NCBI GenBank assembly: GCA_023143375.1
Contig: JAGLHQ010000046.1
Coordinates: forward strand, 1 to 33,187
Length of the DNA: 33,187 nucleotides
Reading direction: 5' to 3'
Source of the DNA: Planctomycetota bacterium
Lineage (GTDB): Bacteria > Planctomycetota > Phycisphaerae > Sedimentisphaerales > Anaerohalosphaeraceae
Notes under the pieces: model-generated
The model's database searches: none
Seen by the model: the letters and a program-made list of their open reading frames with translations, nothing else
Told to the model about the DNA's origin: nothing
Program-made: the position numbers and the translations under genes
Shown: in pieces, positions 6,649 through 15,808 of the stretch
Layout: every line of letters begins with the position of its first letter
Numbering within the stretch: the first letter of the stretch is position 1

Positions 6649-9501
6649 TTGCAAAAATCAATAAAGATATTCGGCGCAGCAGAGCACAACCTTAAAGGGT
6701 TCGATATTGAGATCCCTCGGGACAAGCTTGTTGTAATAACCGGTATAAGCGGTTCGGGCAAGAGCAGTCTTGCGTTCGATACGGTTTATGCCGAAGGTCA
6801 GCGAAAATATGTCGAATCACTTAGTGCTTACGCACGTCAGTTCCTCGCGCAAATGCAGAAGCCCCAGATCGAACACATCGAAGGGCTTCCTCCGACGATA
6901 GCGATCGAGCAGCGCGGCGCCAGCAGCAATCCGCGGTCAACAGTTGCGACGACGACGGAGATATACGATTATTGCAGGGTGCTGTTTGCACGGGCAGGCC
7001 AACCTCATTGCTGGAAATGCGGAGCGGAAATTACGAGCCAGCATTCATCGCAGATAGTGGACTCTATACTTACATATCCGGAAGAAACGAAGGTACAGAT
7101 ATGCGCGATGCTGATACGCGGGCAAAAGGGCGAACACAAAGACGTCTACGGCCAGGTGCTGCGAGAGGGGTTTGTGCGTGTACGGGTCAACGGAACCATT
7201 TACGATGTTAAAAATGCGCCGTCGCTGGATAAGAATAAAAAGCATGAGGTCGCGGTCGTTATCGACAGGCTTATCATCAAGAGTACGATACGGATTCGGC
7301 TGGCCGATTCTATTGAGACGGCGCTAAAGGTCGGTGACGGGTCGATCGTGGTAATGGTTCAAAGGCCCGGACAAAATAAAAACAACGGCGGTAACGGTAA
7401 ATGGAAGGACGTTGTCTATAGCGAAAAGTTTGCATGCACAAAGCACCCGGAAGCATCGCTTGAAGAGCTTTCGCCACGGCTGTTTAGTTTTAACAGTCCT
7501 TATGGGGCGTGCAGAAGCTGTGACGGGCTTGGGACGATACTCGAATTCGATCCGGATCTGATCGTTTCGGATAAAAAGCTTTCGCTTGAGAACGGCGCGG
7601 TCGAGGCTTGGCGCAAGGGCGGCAAGCGGATGAATATCTATTACAACCGCATGATCAAAAAGTTTTGCAAGAACTTCGGGATAAGCAAGTCGGCTGCCTA
7701 CGAAAAGATACCTGTCAAGGTAAGAAGGATATTGATGCACGGCACGACCGAAGCCGACGAAAAGAAATACGGCGCCTCTTTCGAGGGCGTTATACCGAAC
7801 CTTGGGCGCAGGTGGGAAAATACGACCAGCGAGTTTGTTAAAAAACGTTTGCACAGCTTTCTTTCGGAACAGCCGTGTGCGACGTGCTGCGGAACGCGGC
7901 TTCGTCCGGAGGCAACAGCGGTAACGATCGGCGGCAAAAGCGTTAGCGATGTAACGGGCATGAGTATCGAAAAAGCGATGCGGTTTTTCAGCAGGGTAAA
8001 GTTCGACGAGGAAAGAACGCTTATCGCCGTTCAGCCGATGAAAGAGATACGTGCCAGGTTGAAATTTATGTACGATGTAGGCCTTGGTTATCTTACGCTG
8101 GACAGAAAGTCCGGCACGCTGTCCGGCGGCGAAGCGCAGCGAATTCGTCTTGCTACGCAGGTTGGAAGCGGGCTTGTCGGATGCTGCTATGTACTCGACG
8201 AACCGACGATAGGTCTGCATCGGCGCGATAACGAAAGGCTGCTCGGTATACTTAGGCGGCTTACCGATATCGGCAACACGGTTATAGTTGTAGAACACGA
8301 TGAGGACGTTATAGAAAGTGCCGATCATATAATCGATATCGGCCCGGCTGCGGGGGCGCACGGCGGAGAGATCGTCGTTACCGGTTCGCTGAAAGATGTT
8401 TGCAATTGTAAGAAGTCGATTACGGGCAAATATTTAAGCGGCGATCTTAGCATAGAACTTCCTGCAAAACGGCGAAAGTACAGCATGAAGCGATGCCTGG
8501 AAGTTAAAGGGGCCTGCGAAAACAATTTAAAAGACATAAGCGTTAGGTTCCCGGTCGGCGTTTTTACGTGCGTGACAGGTGTATCCGGTTCCGGAAAGAG
8601 TACGCTTGTAACCGAGATACTTCTAAAGAGCCTAAAGCGGAAGATATACGGATCCCGCCAGAGGCCCGGCAAACATAAAAATGTAATCGGTGTTTCGCAC
8701 ATCGATAAGGTTATCGAGATCGACCAGTCGCCGATCGGCAGGACGCCGCGTAGCAACCCGGCGACGTATACCGGTGTGTTCGATCATATCCGTGCGCTGT
8801 TCGCGATGACGCGCGAGGCGAAGATACGCGGGTATAAGCCCGGCCGGTTCAGCTTTAATGTTAAGGGCGGAAGGTGCGAGCATTGCCAGGGGCAGGGGAC
8901 CAAAAAGATCGAGATGCATTTTTTGCCCGATGTGTATGTGGTTTGTCAGCAGTGTAAGGGCACGCGGTATAACCCGGAGACGCTGCAGATAACTTATAAG
9001 GGTAAGAATATTGCCGATGTTCTCGATATGCGTATCGACGAGGCGAAAGCGTTCTTTGCGAACTTCCCGAAGATACAAAGATTGATGAAGGCATTGTGTG
9101 ATGTGGGCCTTGGATACATGAAGGTCGGTCAATCGTCAACGACGCTTTCGGGCGGTGAAGCGCAGCGGGTAAAGCTTGCATCGGAGCTTGGCAAGCCGGG
9201 CACGGGCCATACGTTGTATCTGCTCGACGAGCCTACGACGGGATTGCACTTTGCAGATATTCATAACCTGATGAACGTGCTGCGCCGGCTTACCGATCTT
9301 GGCAACACGGTGATAGTTATCGAACATAACCTCGACGTTATCAAGATGGCCGATTATATAATTGACTTAGGCCCCGAAGGCGGCGATAAAGGGGGTCAGG
9401 TGATCGCGCAGGGTCCGCCCGAAAAGATCGTAGATGTAAAGGGCAGCTACACAGCTAAGTACCTCAGGGAAAGATTACAAGCAGATAGGGATAAGAATTA
9501 A
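6649..9501 (+). CDS. uvrA: Excinuclease ABC subunit A (UvrA)
   Basis: UvrA is the damage-sensing ATPase of nucleotide excision repair; it loads UvrB on damaged DNA. The 950-residue product has two ABC modules: Walker A GISGSGKSS (32-40) and GVSGSGKST (from 644), signature motifs LSGGEAQR at 491-498 and 833-840, and Walker B regions YVLDEPTIGLH and YLLDEPTTGLH. Zinc modules are visible. The first reads CTKH...CRSC, so one ligand is His instead of the Cys in E. coli. The second is CEHCQGQG...CQQC. The start is TTG 6649: its first codons match the UvrA N terminus (IKIFGAAEHNLKGFDIEIP), preceded by AAAAGAAA. The gene has its own promoter candidate and is followed 9 bases later by mtnA. Confidence 0.97.
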   Translation: MQKSIKIFGAAEHNLKGFDIEIPRDKLVVITGISGSGKSSLAFDTVYAEGQRKYVESLSAYARQFLAQMQKPQIEHIEGLPPTIAIEQRGASSNPRSTVATTTEIYDYCRVLFARAGQPHCWKCGAEITSQHSSQIVDSILTYPEETKVQICAMLIRGQKGEHKDVYGQVLREGFVRVRVNGTIYDVKNAPSLDKNKKHEVAVVIDRLIIKSTIRIRLADSIETALKVGDGSIVVMVQRPGQNKNNGGNGKWKDVVYSEKFACTKHPEASLEELSPRLFSFNSPYGACRSCDGLGTILEFDPDLIVSDKKLSLENGAVEAWRKGGKRMNIYYNRMIKKFCKNFGISKSAAYEKIPVKVRRILMHGTTEADEKKYGASFEGVIPNLGRRWENTTSEFVKKRLHSFLSEQPCATCCGTRLRPEATAVTIGGKSVSDVTGMSIEKAMRFFSRVKFDEERTLIAVQPMKEIRARLKFMYDVGLGYLTLDRKSGTLSGGEAQRIRLATQVGSGLVGCCYVLDEPTIGLHRRDNERLLGILRRLTDIGNTVIVVEHDEDVIESADHIIDIGPAAGAHGGEIVVTGSLKDVCNCKKSITGKYLSGDLSIELPAKRRKYSMKRCLEVKGACENNLKDISVRFPVGVFTCVTGVSGSGKSTLVTEILLKSLKRKIYGSRQRPGKHKNVIGVSHIDKVIEIDQSPIGRTPRSNPATYTGVFDHIRALFAMTREAKIRGYKPGRFSFNVKGGRCEHCQGQGTKKIEMHFLPDVYVVCQQCKGTRYNPETLQITYKGKNIADVLDMRIDEAKAFFANFPKIQRLMKALCDVGLGYMKVGQSSTTLSGGEAQRVKLASELGKPGTGHTLYLLDEPTTGLHFADIHNLMNVLRRLTDLGNTVIVIEHNLDVIKMADYIIDLGPEGGDKGGQVIAQGPPEKIVDVKGSYTAKYLRERLQADRDKN

Positions 9502-9510
9502 GGATCGCAG

Positions 9511-10593
9511 ATGGTTTTTGAAACTTTGGAATGGATCGGCGGGATCGACGGGCACCTGGAGCTTATCGATCAACGGTTGTTGCCCGGTGAGTTTACGAAG
9601 CTTAAATGCAAAACCGTCGCCCAGCTTTGGGATGCGATAAAGACGCTGGCGGTAAGAGGCGCACCTGCGATAGGAGTAGCGGCTGGGTATGGGATACCCC
9701 TTGCGATGCAGGCATACGACGGCAGCGAATTAAAAGCGGCGTACGCACACCTTGTTAAAAGTACCGAGCACCTTGCAGAGTCCAGGCCGACTGCGGTAAA
9801 TCTTTTCTGGGCTCTGGAAAGAATGAAAACTTATGCAAACAGCTTTATCGCAAACGATCCGAACTGTTCTATCGGCGAATTTAAAACAGCACTGCTTGGC
9901 GAGGCGCATGCCATCTGCCGCCAAGACAAGGAGATGTGCAAGGCCATCGGCGTTAACGGCGAAAAGTTTATAAAAGAAGGATCGGGCGTGCTTACGCATT
10001 GCAACGCAGGGGCCTTAGCTACAGCGGGGCAGGGGACAGCGCTGTCACCGATGTACGAAGCGCATGCCAACGGGAAAAAGTTCAAGGTTTATGTCGATGA
10101 AACCCGACCATTACTACAGGGAGCGAGGCTGACCGCGTGGGAGCTTACGCAGGCAAAGATCGACGCGACGCTTGTTTGCGATAACATGGCAGGCGTTGTG
10201 ATGAAGGCAGGCAAAGTCGATGCGATCATAACCGGTGCCGACCGGATAGCTGCCAACGGTGACGTTGCCAATAAGATCGGGACGTATACGCTTAGCATAC
10301 TTGCAAAAGCCCACGGCGTGCCGTTTTATATCGCCGCACCGTCGAGTACGTTCGATCTGGATATAAAAAGCGGTGACAAAATTCCCATCGAAGAAAGAGA
10401 TGCAGACGAGATATGCGAGTTTGGTGCAAGGCGTACAGCGCCGGAGGGAATGAAGGTTTTTAACCCGGCGTTCGATGTAACCTGTGCCGAGAACATAACG
10501 GCAATAATTACCGAAAAAGGTGTCATAGAAAAACCGAATACTAAAAAAATTGCTGCGCATTTGAAAACTGACAAAATATTAAAGCTAAAATAG
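9511..10593 (+). CDS. mtnA: S-methyl-5-thioribose-1-phosphate isomerase
   Basis: MtnA converts methylthioribose-1-phosphate to methylthioribulose-1-phosphate in methionine salvage. The 360-residue product belongs to the eIF2B-alpha/beta/delta-like family: VRGAPAIG (48-55), THCNAGALAT with the catalytic Cys164, ITGADRIAANGDVANKIGTY with the catalytic Asp244, and the C-terminal ARRTAPEGMKVFNPAFDVT. Cys and Asp match the isomerase active site, which separates it from ribose-1,5-bisphosphate isomerase relatives with reasonable confidence. An AAGGA site precedes ATG 9511. It follows uvrA within 9 bases and is followed 15 bases later by a sugar acetyltransferase; other methionine-salvage genes are not nearby. 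Confidence 0.93.
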   Translation: MVFETLEWIGGIDGHLELIDQRLLPGEFTKLKCKTVAQLWDAIKTLAVRGAPAIGVAAGYGIPLAMQAYDGSELKAAYAHLVKSTEHLAESRPTAVNLFWALERMKTYANSFIANDPNCSIGEFKTALLGEAHAICRQDKEMCKAIGVNGEKFIKEGSGVLTHCNAGALATAGQGTALSPMYEAHANGKKFKVYVDETRPLLQGARLTAWELTQAKIDATLVCDNMAGVVMKAGKVDAIITGADRIAANGDVANKIGTYTLSILAKAHGVPFYIAAPSSTFDLDIKSGDKIPIEERDADEICEFGARRTAPEGMKVFNPAFDVTCAENITAIITEKGVIEKPNTKKIAAHLKTDKILKLK

Positions 10594-10608
10594 AAGGGGT
10601 CTGGCACA

Positions 10609-11256
10609 ATGGAAGATATTGTTATTATAGGCGCAGGGGGTTTTGCTCGTGAAGTGGCGTTTCTTATTGAGGAGATAAATAAGGACAAATTAACTTATAA
10701 TCTATTGGGTTTTGTAGACAAGACCTCTGATTCAATCGGTCAGGCTGTTGGGAAACACAAAATAATAGGTGACGATGAATGGTTAATCGACAAAAAGATA
10801 TGTGCTGTTTTGGGTACGGGCATCCCGCGGATTAATTCTCGGATAATTACTAAGTTCGGCGGACTAAGTAATATAAAGTTTCCAAATATTATTCACCCCG
10901 ATACTATTTGGGATAAAGATAAAATCAAAATGCGAAGAGGGAATATCATCTGTGCCGGGAATATTTTTACAACGGACATCGAGATAGGATCTTTTAATGT
11001 TTTTAATCTAAGCTCGACTTATGGGCATGATGTACGGATACAGGATGCTTCGGTTTTTAATCCTGGCTCAAATATTTCAGGAGCCGTAACTATCGGAACG
11101 GGATGTTTGATCGGAACCGGAGCCAATATCCTATCGCATATTTCTATTGGAGATGGGGCAACTGTCGGTGCCGGAGCCGTTGTAGTCAAAGATGTCGATG
11201 AAAATTGTGTCGTTGTTGGGGTTCCGGCTAAGCCCATGAAGCCTAAAAAGGGATGA
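10609..11256 (+). CDS. NeuD/PglD-family sugar acetyltransferase
   Basis: A 215-residue protein with an N-terminal Rossmann-like sugar-nucleotide domain (IVIIGAGGFAREVAFLIEEI, ~residues 4-23) and a C-terminal left-handed beta-helix ending in GAGAVVVKDVDENCVVVGVPAKPMKPKK. This layout is that of PglD and NeuD, which N- or O-acetylate amino sugars with acetyl-CoA. Given legB and legC downstream, it may supply the 4-N-acetylation (LegH role) of the legionaminic-type pathway, especially since a second neuD inside that operon has collapsed. It is followed by a DUF354 gene rather than by the operon itself. ATG 10609 has an AAGGGG site. This is the first gene of the A/T-richer glycan region. Confidence 0.85.
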   Translation: MEDIVIIGAGGFAREVAFLIEEINKDKLTYNLLGFVDKTSDSIGQAVGKHKIIGDDEWLIDKKICAVLGTGIPRINSRIITKFGGLSNIKFPNIIHPDTIWDKDKIKMRRGNIICAGNIFTTDIEIGSFNVFNLSSTYGHDVRIQDASVFNPGSNISGAVTIGTGCLIGTGANILSHISIGDGATVGAGAVVVKDVDENCVVVGVPAKPMKPKKG

Positions 11257-11326
11257 GTTGCGTGACTTAAATTTAGATTATATATTATTGACATGCTATG
11301 AGAAGCCGAATTTATGAGGGAATACG

Positions 11327-12376
11327 ATGAAGGTGCTATTTGATTTTGTACACCCGGCCCAGGTGCATTTTTTTAAAAATGCGATTCGTTGCCTAAAGCA
11401 GCGTGGCGATGAGGTGGTGGTTACTGCGCGTCAGAAGGATGTAACTATCGAGCTTCTTAAGGCGTTGGACATAGAGCACACCTGCATCAGCGAGAAAGGT
11501 TCGAATATGCTGGCGATGGGTTTTGAGCTTTTGGCGCGAGACCTGAAACTTATCAAGATCGTCCGTAAGTTCAAGCCTGATGTTATGGTTGGCCGAGTCG
11601 GTGTTTCCATTGGTCCTGTCGGAAAACTACTCGGCGTTCCGACGGTTATCTATGACGATATGGAAAAGGCTCGGCTTCAGGCTGCAATAGGGATGACGTT
11701 TGCTACGTATATTTGTACGGGCCTTGGGTATTACCGTGATTTTGGCAAAAGGCATGTTAAGTTTGCCGGTTTGCATGTGCTTTCTTATCTCTCGCCCAAA
11801 TATTTTCGGCCCGATCCGGAACCGTTGAAAAAAGCGGGTCTTGATCCAGCCGATAAATATATTTTTGTGCGCACTGTTTCGTGGGGCGCAAGCCATGACG
11901 TCGGTAAGACGGGCAGCAGCGACGATCAGCTTAAAAAGATCATAGACCGGTTGTCGAAATTCGGAAGAGTCGTTATTAGCTCCGAAGAACCGCTCGGTGA
12001 GTCGTTGAAGCAATATGAAAATCCGGTTCCTGTCGATCAGATGCACAACCTTTTGGCGTATGCCGGTTTGTGTCTTGTCGAGGGCGGAACGATGGCTGCC
12101 GAAGCAGTTGCTTTGGGCGTCCCTACGATTTGTCTTGAAACTTATGATTTCGGATACCTTAATGCTCTCTGGAAAGATTACGAGATGATATCTATGCCTG
12201 ACTCATTCGATGCAGCCCTCGATGAGGCCGAGAGACTTTTAAGCAAGCCGGACCTAAAGCAGTTTTGGAAGCAAAAACAACAACGGCTGTTAGATGAAAG
12301 CGACGATGTTACGGAGTTTATGGTCGAGATGATAGATAGGGCCGCCCTGGAGTACCCGGTTGCTGGAAATGAGTAA
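11327..12376 (+). CDS. DUF354-family glycosyltransferase-like protein (GT-B type)
   Basis: A 349-residue protein starting MKVLFDFVHPAQVHFFKNAI, the typical opening of DUF354 proteins, which resemble UDP-GlcNAc 2-epimerases and GT-B glycosyltransferases. The second half has CLVEGGTMAAEAVALGVPTICLE, a nucleotide-sugar binding loop like that of GT-B enzymes. Members occur in surface polysaccharide clusters of bacteria and archaea; the reaction has not been settled as far as known. A GAGGGA site precedes ATG 11327. No membrane segment or signal peptide is visible, so it is probably cytoplasmic. About 150 bases separate it from legB, suggesting it may be transcribed apart from that operon. Confidence 0.8.
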   Translation: MKVLFDFVHPAQVHFFKNAIRCLKQRGDEVVVTARQKDVTIELLKALDIEHTCISEKGSNMLAMGFELLARDLKLIKIVRKFKPDVMVGRVGVSIGPVGKLLGVPTVIYDDMEKARLQAAIGMTFATYICTGLGYYRDFGKRHVKFAGLHVLSYLSPKYFRPDPEPLKKAGLDPADKYIFVRTVSWGASHDVGKTGSSDDQLKKIIDRLSKFGRVVISSEEPLGESLKQYENPVPVDQMHNLLAYAGLCLVEGGTMAAEAVALGVPTICLETYDFGYLNALWKDYEMISMPDSFDAALDEAERLLSKPDLKQFWKQKQQRLLDESDDVTEFMVEMIDRAALEYPVAGNE

Positions 12377-12514
12377 AGTCATAGTCTCAAGGCGGTTTAA
12401 GCGATATCAAAAAAGATTTGCAAAATAAGTAAAATGGATTAAACTGAATGAATCTAAGCTCAGATTTTTTTGGTGCTCAAAAGGGCTCTCAAAAACCATG
12501 CAAAGTCTTTAAAT

Positions 12515-12520
12515 GGAGGT
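12515..12520 (+). promoter_or_regulatory. Ribosome binding site fixing the legB start
   Basis: GGAGGT stands 7 bases before ATG 12528. An upstream in-frame ATG (12513) overlaps this site itself and is therefore not the start. Confidence 0.75.
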
Positions 12521-12527
12521 TTGTATA

Positions 12528-13505
12528 ATGAAAGTTTTTGTAACAGGTGCAGGAGGCTTTATTGGTTCGCATCTTGTTGAGACGCTTGTCGAACGTGGAT
12601 ATGAAGTAAAGGCCTCTATTAAATATAATTCCAAAAACAGCTGGGGATGGCTCGAACAGATACAGGGTAAAGATAAAGTCGAGGTTGTTTCCGGCGATAT
12701 CCGCGATTATGATTTTGTGTCGGATTCGATAAAGGGGTGCAAAGGCGTTTTCCATCTGGCGGCCCTTATCGGTATCCCTTATTCATACGTTTCGCCTCTT
12801 GCTTATATTCAAACAAATATCGTCGGGACTTACAACATCCTTCAAGCTTCTAAAGAGCATGAGTTGGAAAATATCCTTATTACATCTACGAGTGAAACTT
12901 ATGGCACCGCGCAGTATGTTCCTATTGACGAGGATCATCCGAAAGTTGGTCAGTCGCCTTATTCTGCCACTAAGATATCCGCCGATCAGTTAGCTGTTAG
13001 CTATAATAAGTCATTTGGGTTACCGGTAAAAATCGTCAGACCCTTTAATACTTACGGTCCTCGCCAATCAGCCAGAGCGATCATTCCGACGATCATCACA
13101 CAGCTTTTGGCCGGGCAAAAGGAAATAAAGCTTGGCGAATTGTCCCCCACCCGGGACTTGCTGTTTGTAAAGGACACTGCCAACGGTTTTGTGGAAATAG
13201 CCGAGTCATCCGGGACCGTCGGAGAAGCAATCAACATAGCGACACAAAGTGAAATATCGATGGGCGATCTGGCCCAAAAATTAGTCAATATGATCAACCC
13301 AGAAGCGGTAGTGGTCAAAGATGCCGAACGGGTACGTCCTAAAAACAGCGAGGTTGAAAGATTGTTCGGTAAAAACGAGAAGATACAGAAACTAACTAAC
13401 TGGCGACAGCAATATGACATCGAAAGAGGTCTTAAGGAAACTGTCGACTGGTTTAGGAACGACGAAAATCTGCGGTTATATAAGCCGGATATTTATAATG
13501 TGTAG
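12528..13505 (+). CDS. legB: Nucleotide-GlcNAc 4,6-dehydratase LegB
   Basis: An extended short-chain dehydrogenase of 325 residues: NAD motif GAGGFIG (7-13), STSETYG around residue 120, and YSATK with Tyr145 and Lys149. The stretches YNSKNSWGWLE, LIGIPYSYVSP and RPFNTYGPRQSARAIIPTIITQ are characteristic of LegB, which dehydrates GDP- (or UDP-) GlcNAc to the 4-keto-6-deoxy sugar, first step of legionaminic acid synthesis. A PtmE-like guanylyltransferase in the same operon supports a GDP-sugar route, as in Campylobacter. It is the first gene of a nine-frame run with very short or overlapping junctions, and overlaps legC by 8 bases. Confidence 0.92.
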   Translation: MKVFVTGAGGFIGSHLVETLVERGYEVKASIKYNSKNSWGWLEQIQGKDKVEVVSGDIRDYDFVSDSIKGCKGVFHLAALIGIPYSYVSPLAYIQTNIVGTYNILQASKEHELENILITSTSETYGTAQYVPIDEDHPKVGQSPYSATKISADQLAVSYNKSFGLPVKIVRPFNTYGPRQSARAIIPTIITQLLAGQKEIKLGELSPTRDLLFVKDTANGFVEIAESSGTVGEAINIATQSEISMGDLAQKLVNMINPEAVVVKDAERVRPKNSEVERLFGKNEKIQKLTNWRQQYDIERGLKETVDWFRNDENLRLYKPDIYNV

Positions 13506-14610
13506 AAATATTTATTTGGATGCTCCTAACGTCGGGCAGGCAGAAAAGGAACTGCTAAGCAAAGCAATAGATTCGACTTTTGTATCTACTGTCGGGCCAT
13601 TCGTTCCGGAATTCGAGCAAAGGTTGGCTCGTTATCTTGGAACGGAAGGAGCAGTCTCTACCCAAAGCGGAACCGCAGCGTTGCACGTTGCTCTTTATGA
13701 GCTGGGCATCGGCGAAGGTGACGAAGTAATCGTCCCGGCTCTTACGTTTATAGCTACGGTCAACCCCGTACTCTACGTTGGAGCAAAGCCGGTTTTTGTA
13801 GATTCGGATATTAATACGTGGAACGTTGACCCTGAAGATATTGAAAGACGCATCACGAAAAAGACTAAGGCTATAATACCGGTACATCTTTTCGGTAACC
13901 CTTGCGATATGGATGCGATCATGGATATTGCCCGCAGGCACGATCTATATGTTATTGAAGACGCAACGGAAAGTCTTGGAGCCCGGTATAAAGGAAGCAG
14001 GACAGGGGCGCTTGGAGATTATGGTTGTTTAAGTTTCAACGGTAATAAAGTTATCACTACCGGCGGCGGCGGAATGGTGGTAAGCAATGACAAAGATAGA
14101 TTAAAGCATGCCAGGTTTCTTGCAAACCAGGCAAGAGACGAGTCCAGAGGCTATTTCCATCCGGAGGTAGGTTTTAATTACAGGATGACAAACATAGAAG
14201 CGGCTATCGGACTTGCTCAAATAGAAAAGCTCGACGGTTTTCTGGAGATGAAAAAAACTTTCAATAAGATATACAAAGATGAATTGAGCGATTTCGGGTT
14301 TATTTCTTTCCAGAAAGAACACGAAGGCGCAGAAAGCTGTTGGTGGCTGACTTGTATTGTTTTTGACAATGAAACAGACATACCGGAGATGCAGGAAAAA
14401 TTGAAGGACCAGGGGGTCCCTACTCGAAGGATATTTGTACCTGCGACGGATTTCCCGCCATATAAAGATCACAAGGAAGGCAAACTTGAAAATTCTTTTT
14501 CCATATACGAAAGAGGGTTATGTTTGCCGAGCTCGACATTGAATACCGAAGATGACGTGCATTATGTTTGTGAAAAAATTAAAAAGCTTGTTAGCAGAAA
14601 CCGATCATGA
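13498..14610 (+). CDS. legC: LegC-type PLP-dependent sugar aminotransferase
   Basis: A 370-residue DegT/DnrJ/EryC1 aminotransferase. Visible marks: STQSGTAALHVAL, VIEDATESLGA with Asp155 contacting the PLP ring nitrogen, and NGNKVITTGGGGM with the PLP lysine Lys184; NYRMTNIEAAIG near the C-terminal domain. The opening DSTFVSTVGPFVPEFE is typical of LegC. It would convert the 4-keto-6-deoxy product of LegB to the 4-amino sugar. The start at ATG 13498 lies inside the legB end; a longer frame reaching back to 13414 would overlap legB by some 90 bases and adds no family residues. Its TGA overlaps the next ATG (ATGA). Confidence 0.92.
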   Translation: MCRNIYLDAPNVGQAEKELLSKAIDSTFVSTVGPFVPEFEQRLARYLGTEGAVSTQSGTAALHVALYELGIGEGDEVIVPALTFIATVNPVLYVGAKPVFVDSDINTWNVDPEDIERRITKKTKAIIPVHLFGNPCDMDAIMDIARRHDLYVIEDATESLGARYKGSRTGALGDYGCLSFNGNKVITTGGGGMVVSNDKDRLKHARFLANQARDESRGYFHPEVGFNYRMTNIEAAIGLAQIEKLDGFLEMKKTFNKIYKDELSDFGFISFQKEHEGAESCWWLTCIVFDNETDIPEMQEKLKDQGVPTRRIFVPATDFPPYKDHKEGKLENSFSIYERGLCLPSSTLNTEDDVHYVCEKIKKLVSRNRS

Positions 14611-14801
14611 AAAAAGGAATTATTTTAATAGGCAGCGGTGTGCACTCAATCGGTGAGGCGACTTTTGCAGGCAGCAAAAGTGTTACCGCGCAAGACATTA
14701 TAATACGAAGCAACCCAGCCATCGGCGCAGGAGCTTTCGTAAGGGAGTTACTTCAAGAAAGCGGAACCAGTGCCGGGAACCCGGCGAAGAAGATCGGATA
14801 A
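14607..14801 (+). pseudogene. Collapsed NeuD-type acetyltransferase remnant (64 codons, still open)
   Basis: The first residues, MKKGIILIGSGVHS, resemble the Rossmann strand of NeuD/PglD. The last part, AIGAGAFVRELLQESGTSAGNPAKKIG, resembles the end of its beta-helix (compare the end of the gene at 10609-11256). The ~150 residues expected between them are missing, so this looks like an internally deleted neuD that stayed in frame. It begins by ATGA overlap with legC and ends 2 bases before neuB, so it may persist because it preserves translational coupling. Alternatively it is a short functional peptide. It cannot be a working acetyltransferase. Confidence 0.65.
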
Positions 14802-14803
14802 AC

Positions 14804-15808
14804 ATGAGCAAGGTGTTTATAATAGCTGAAGCGGGAGTTAACCATAACGGCAGTGTCAAGCTGGCTTTGGAGCTTATCGCCGTCGCTGCAGATGCCGGTG
14901 CCGACGCGGTTAAGTTTCAGACTTTTAAAGCCGAAAACGTGATAAGCGCACATGCTCCAAAGGCAGCTTATCAGGAAGAAACAACGGGCAAAGAAGAATC
15001 GCAACTCGAAATGGTCAAAAGGCTGGAGCTTGGTCCTGCCGAACACAAAGAACTGATCAAGCATTGTCAGGCAAAAGATATAATGTTCATGTCAGCACCA
15101 TTTGACTTAGAGAGCATAGACTTGCTTTGCGAGCTTGGCCTTGAGATAATGAAGATCCCTTCCGGGGAGATAACAAATTTGCCTTATCTAAGAAAAATAG
15201 GCGGATTAGGCACGCGTATTATTATGTCTACAGGGATGGCAGATCTAAAAGAAATAGAAGATGCGCTTAATATTTTGCTTCAATCCGGAACCGATAGAAC
15301 CGATATAACAATATTGCACTGTAACACAGAATACCCTTCGCCTTTTGAGGACGTGAATTTGTCGGCTATGCTTACTATCAAAGATGCGATGAATGTAGAC
15401 GTTGGCTATTCTGACCATACGCTTGGTATAGAAGTGCCGATCGCAGCGGCGGCATTGGGAGCTAAGGTGATAGAAAAGCATTTTACTCTCGATAAAAGTA
15501 TGGCCGGTCCCGACCACAAGGCGTCTTTGGAGCCGGGTGAGCTTAAAGCCATGGTGCAGGCAATAAGAAATGTTGAAAAAATCTCTGGAGACGGAGTAAA
15601 GAAACCAAGCGCGAGCGAATTAGATAATAAACAGATCGCAAGAAAAAGCATTGTTGCTAAGAAAAACATCAAGGAAGGCGAAACTTTTAGCCCGGACAAC
15701 ATTACGGCTAAACGGCCCGGTTCGGGAATCAGCCCGATGGAGTGGGATAATGTAATAGGAAAGATCGCAAAAAGAGATTTCCAGGAAGACGAGATAGTAG
15801 AAGTATGA
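14804..15808 (+). CDS. neuB: N,N'-diacetyllegionaminate / N-acetylneuraminate synthase (first of two NeuB proteins)
   Basis: A 334-residue NeuB/SpsE protein: opening FIIAEAGVNHNGS, AVKFQTF, MSAPFD, KIPSGEITN, VGYSDHTLGIE and EKHFTLDKSMAGPDH, then a C-terminal SAF/antifreeze-like domain (~residues 275-334, KSIVAKKNIKEGETF...). The two His residues in SDHT and EKHFT are the metal ligands of this family. It condenses a 6-carbon N-acetyl sugar with phosphoenolpyruvate to a nine-carbon acid. With legB and legC upstream and neuC downstream, legionaminic-type acid (LegI role) is the likely product. It overlaps neuC by ATGA. Confidence 0.93.
   Translation: MSKVFIIAEAGVNHNGSVKLALELIAVAADAGADAVKFQTFKAENVISAHAPKAAYQEETTGKEESQLEMVKRLELGPAEHKELIKHCQAKDIMFMSAPFDLESIDLLCELGLEIMKIPSGEITNLPYLRKIGGLGTRIIMSTGMADLKEIEDALNILLQSGTDRTDITILHCNTEYPSPFEDVNLSAMLTIKDAMNVDVGYSDHTLGIEVPIAAAALGAKVIEKHFTLDKSMAGPDHKASLEPGELKAMVQAIRNVEKISGDGVKKPSASELDNKQIARKSIVAKKNIKEGETFSPDNITAKRPGSGISPMEWDNVIGKIAKRDFQEDEIVEV

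Noticed and set aside
7324-8361. Long open frame of 345 codons on the minus strand inside uvrA
   Set aside because: It lies wholly antisense to well-conserved UvrA coding sequence and its translation has no family features; codon bias of uvrA explains it.
11288-11316. TTGACA box upstream of the DUF354 gene
   Set aside because: The word at 11288-11293 is perfect, but the hexamer 17 bases later (TTTATG) is a poor -10 and transcription would begin inside the ribosome site.
12418-12445. Possible promoter before legB (TTGCAA, 16 bases, TAAACT)
   Set aside because: Both boxes match only 4 of 6 positions; in such A/T-rich DNA this is expected by chance. A legB promoter probably lies in this gap but cannot be placed.
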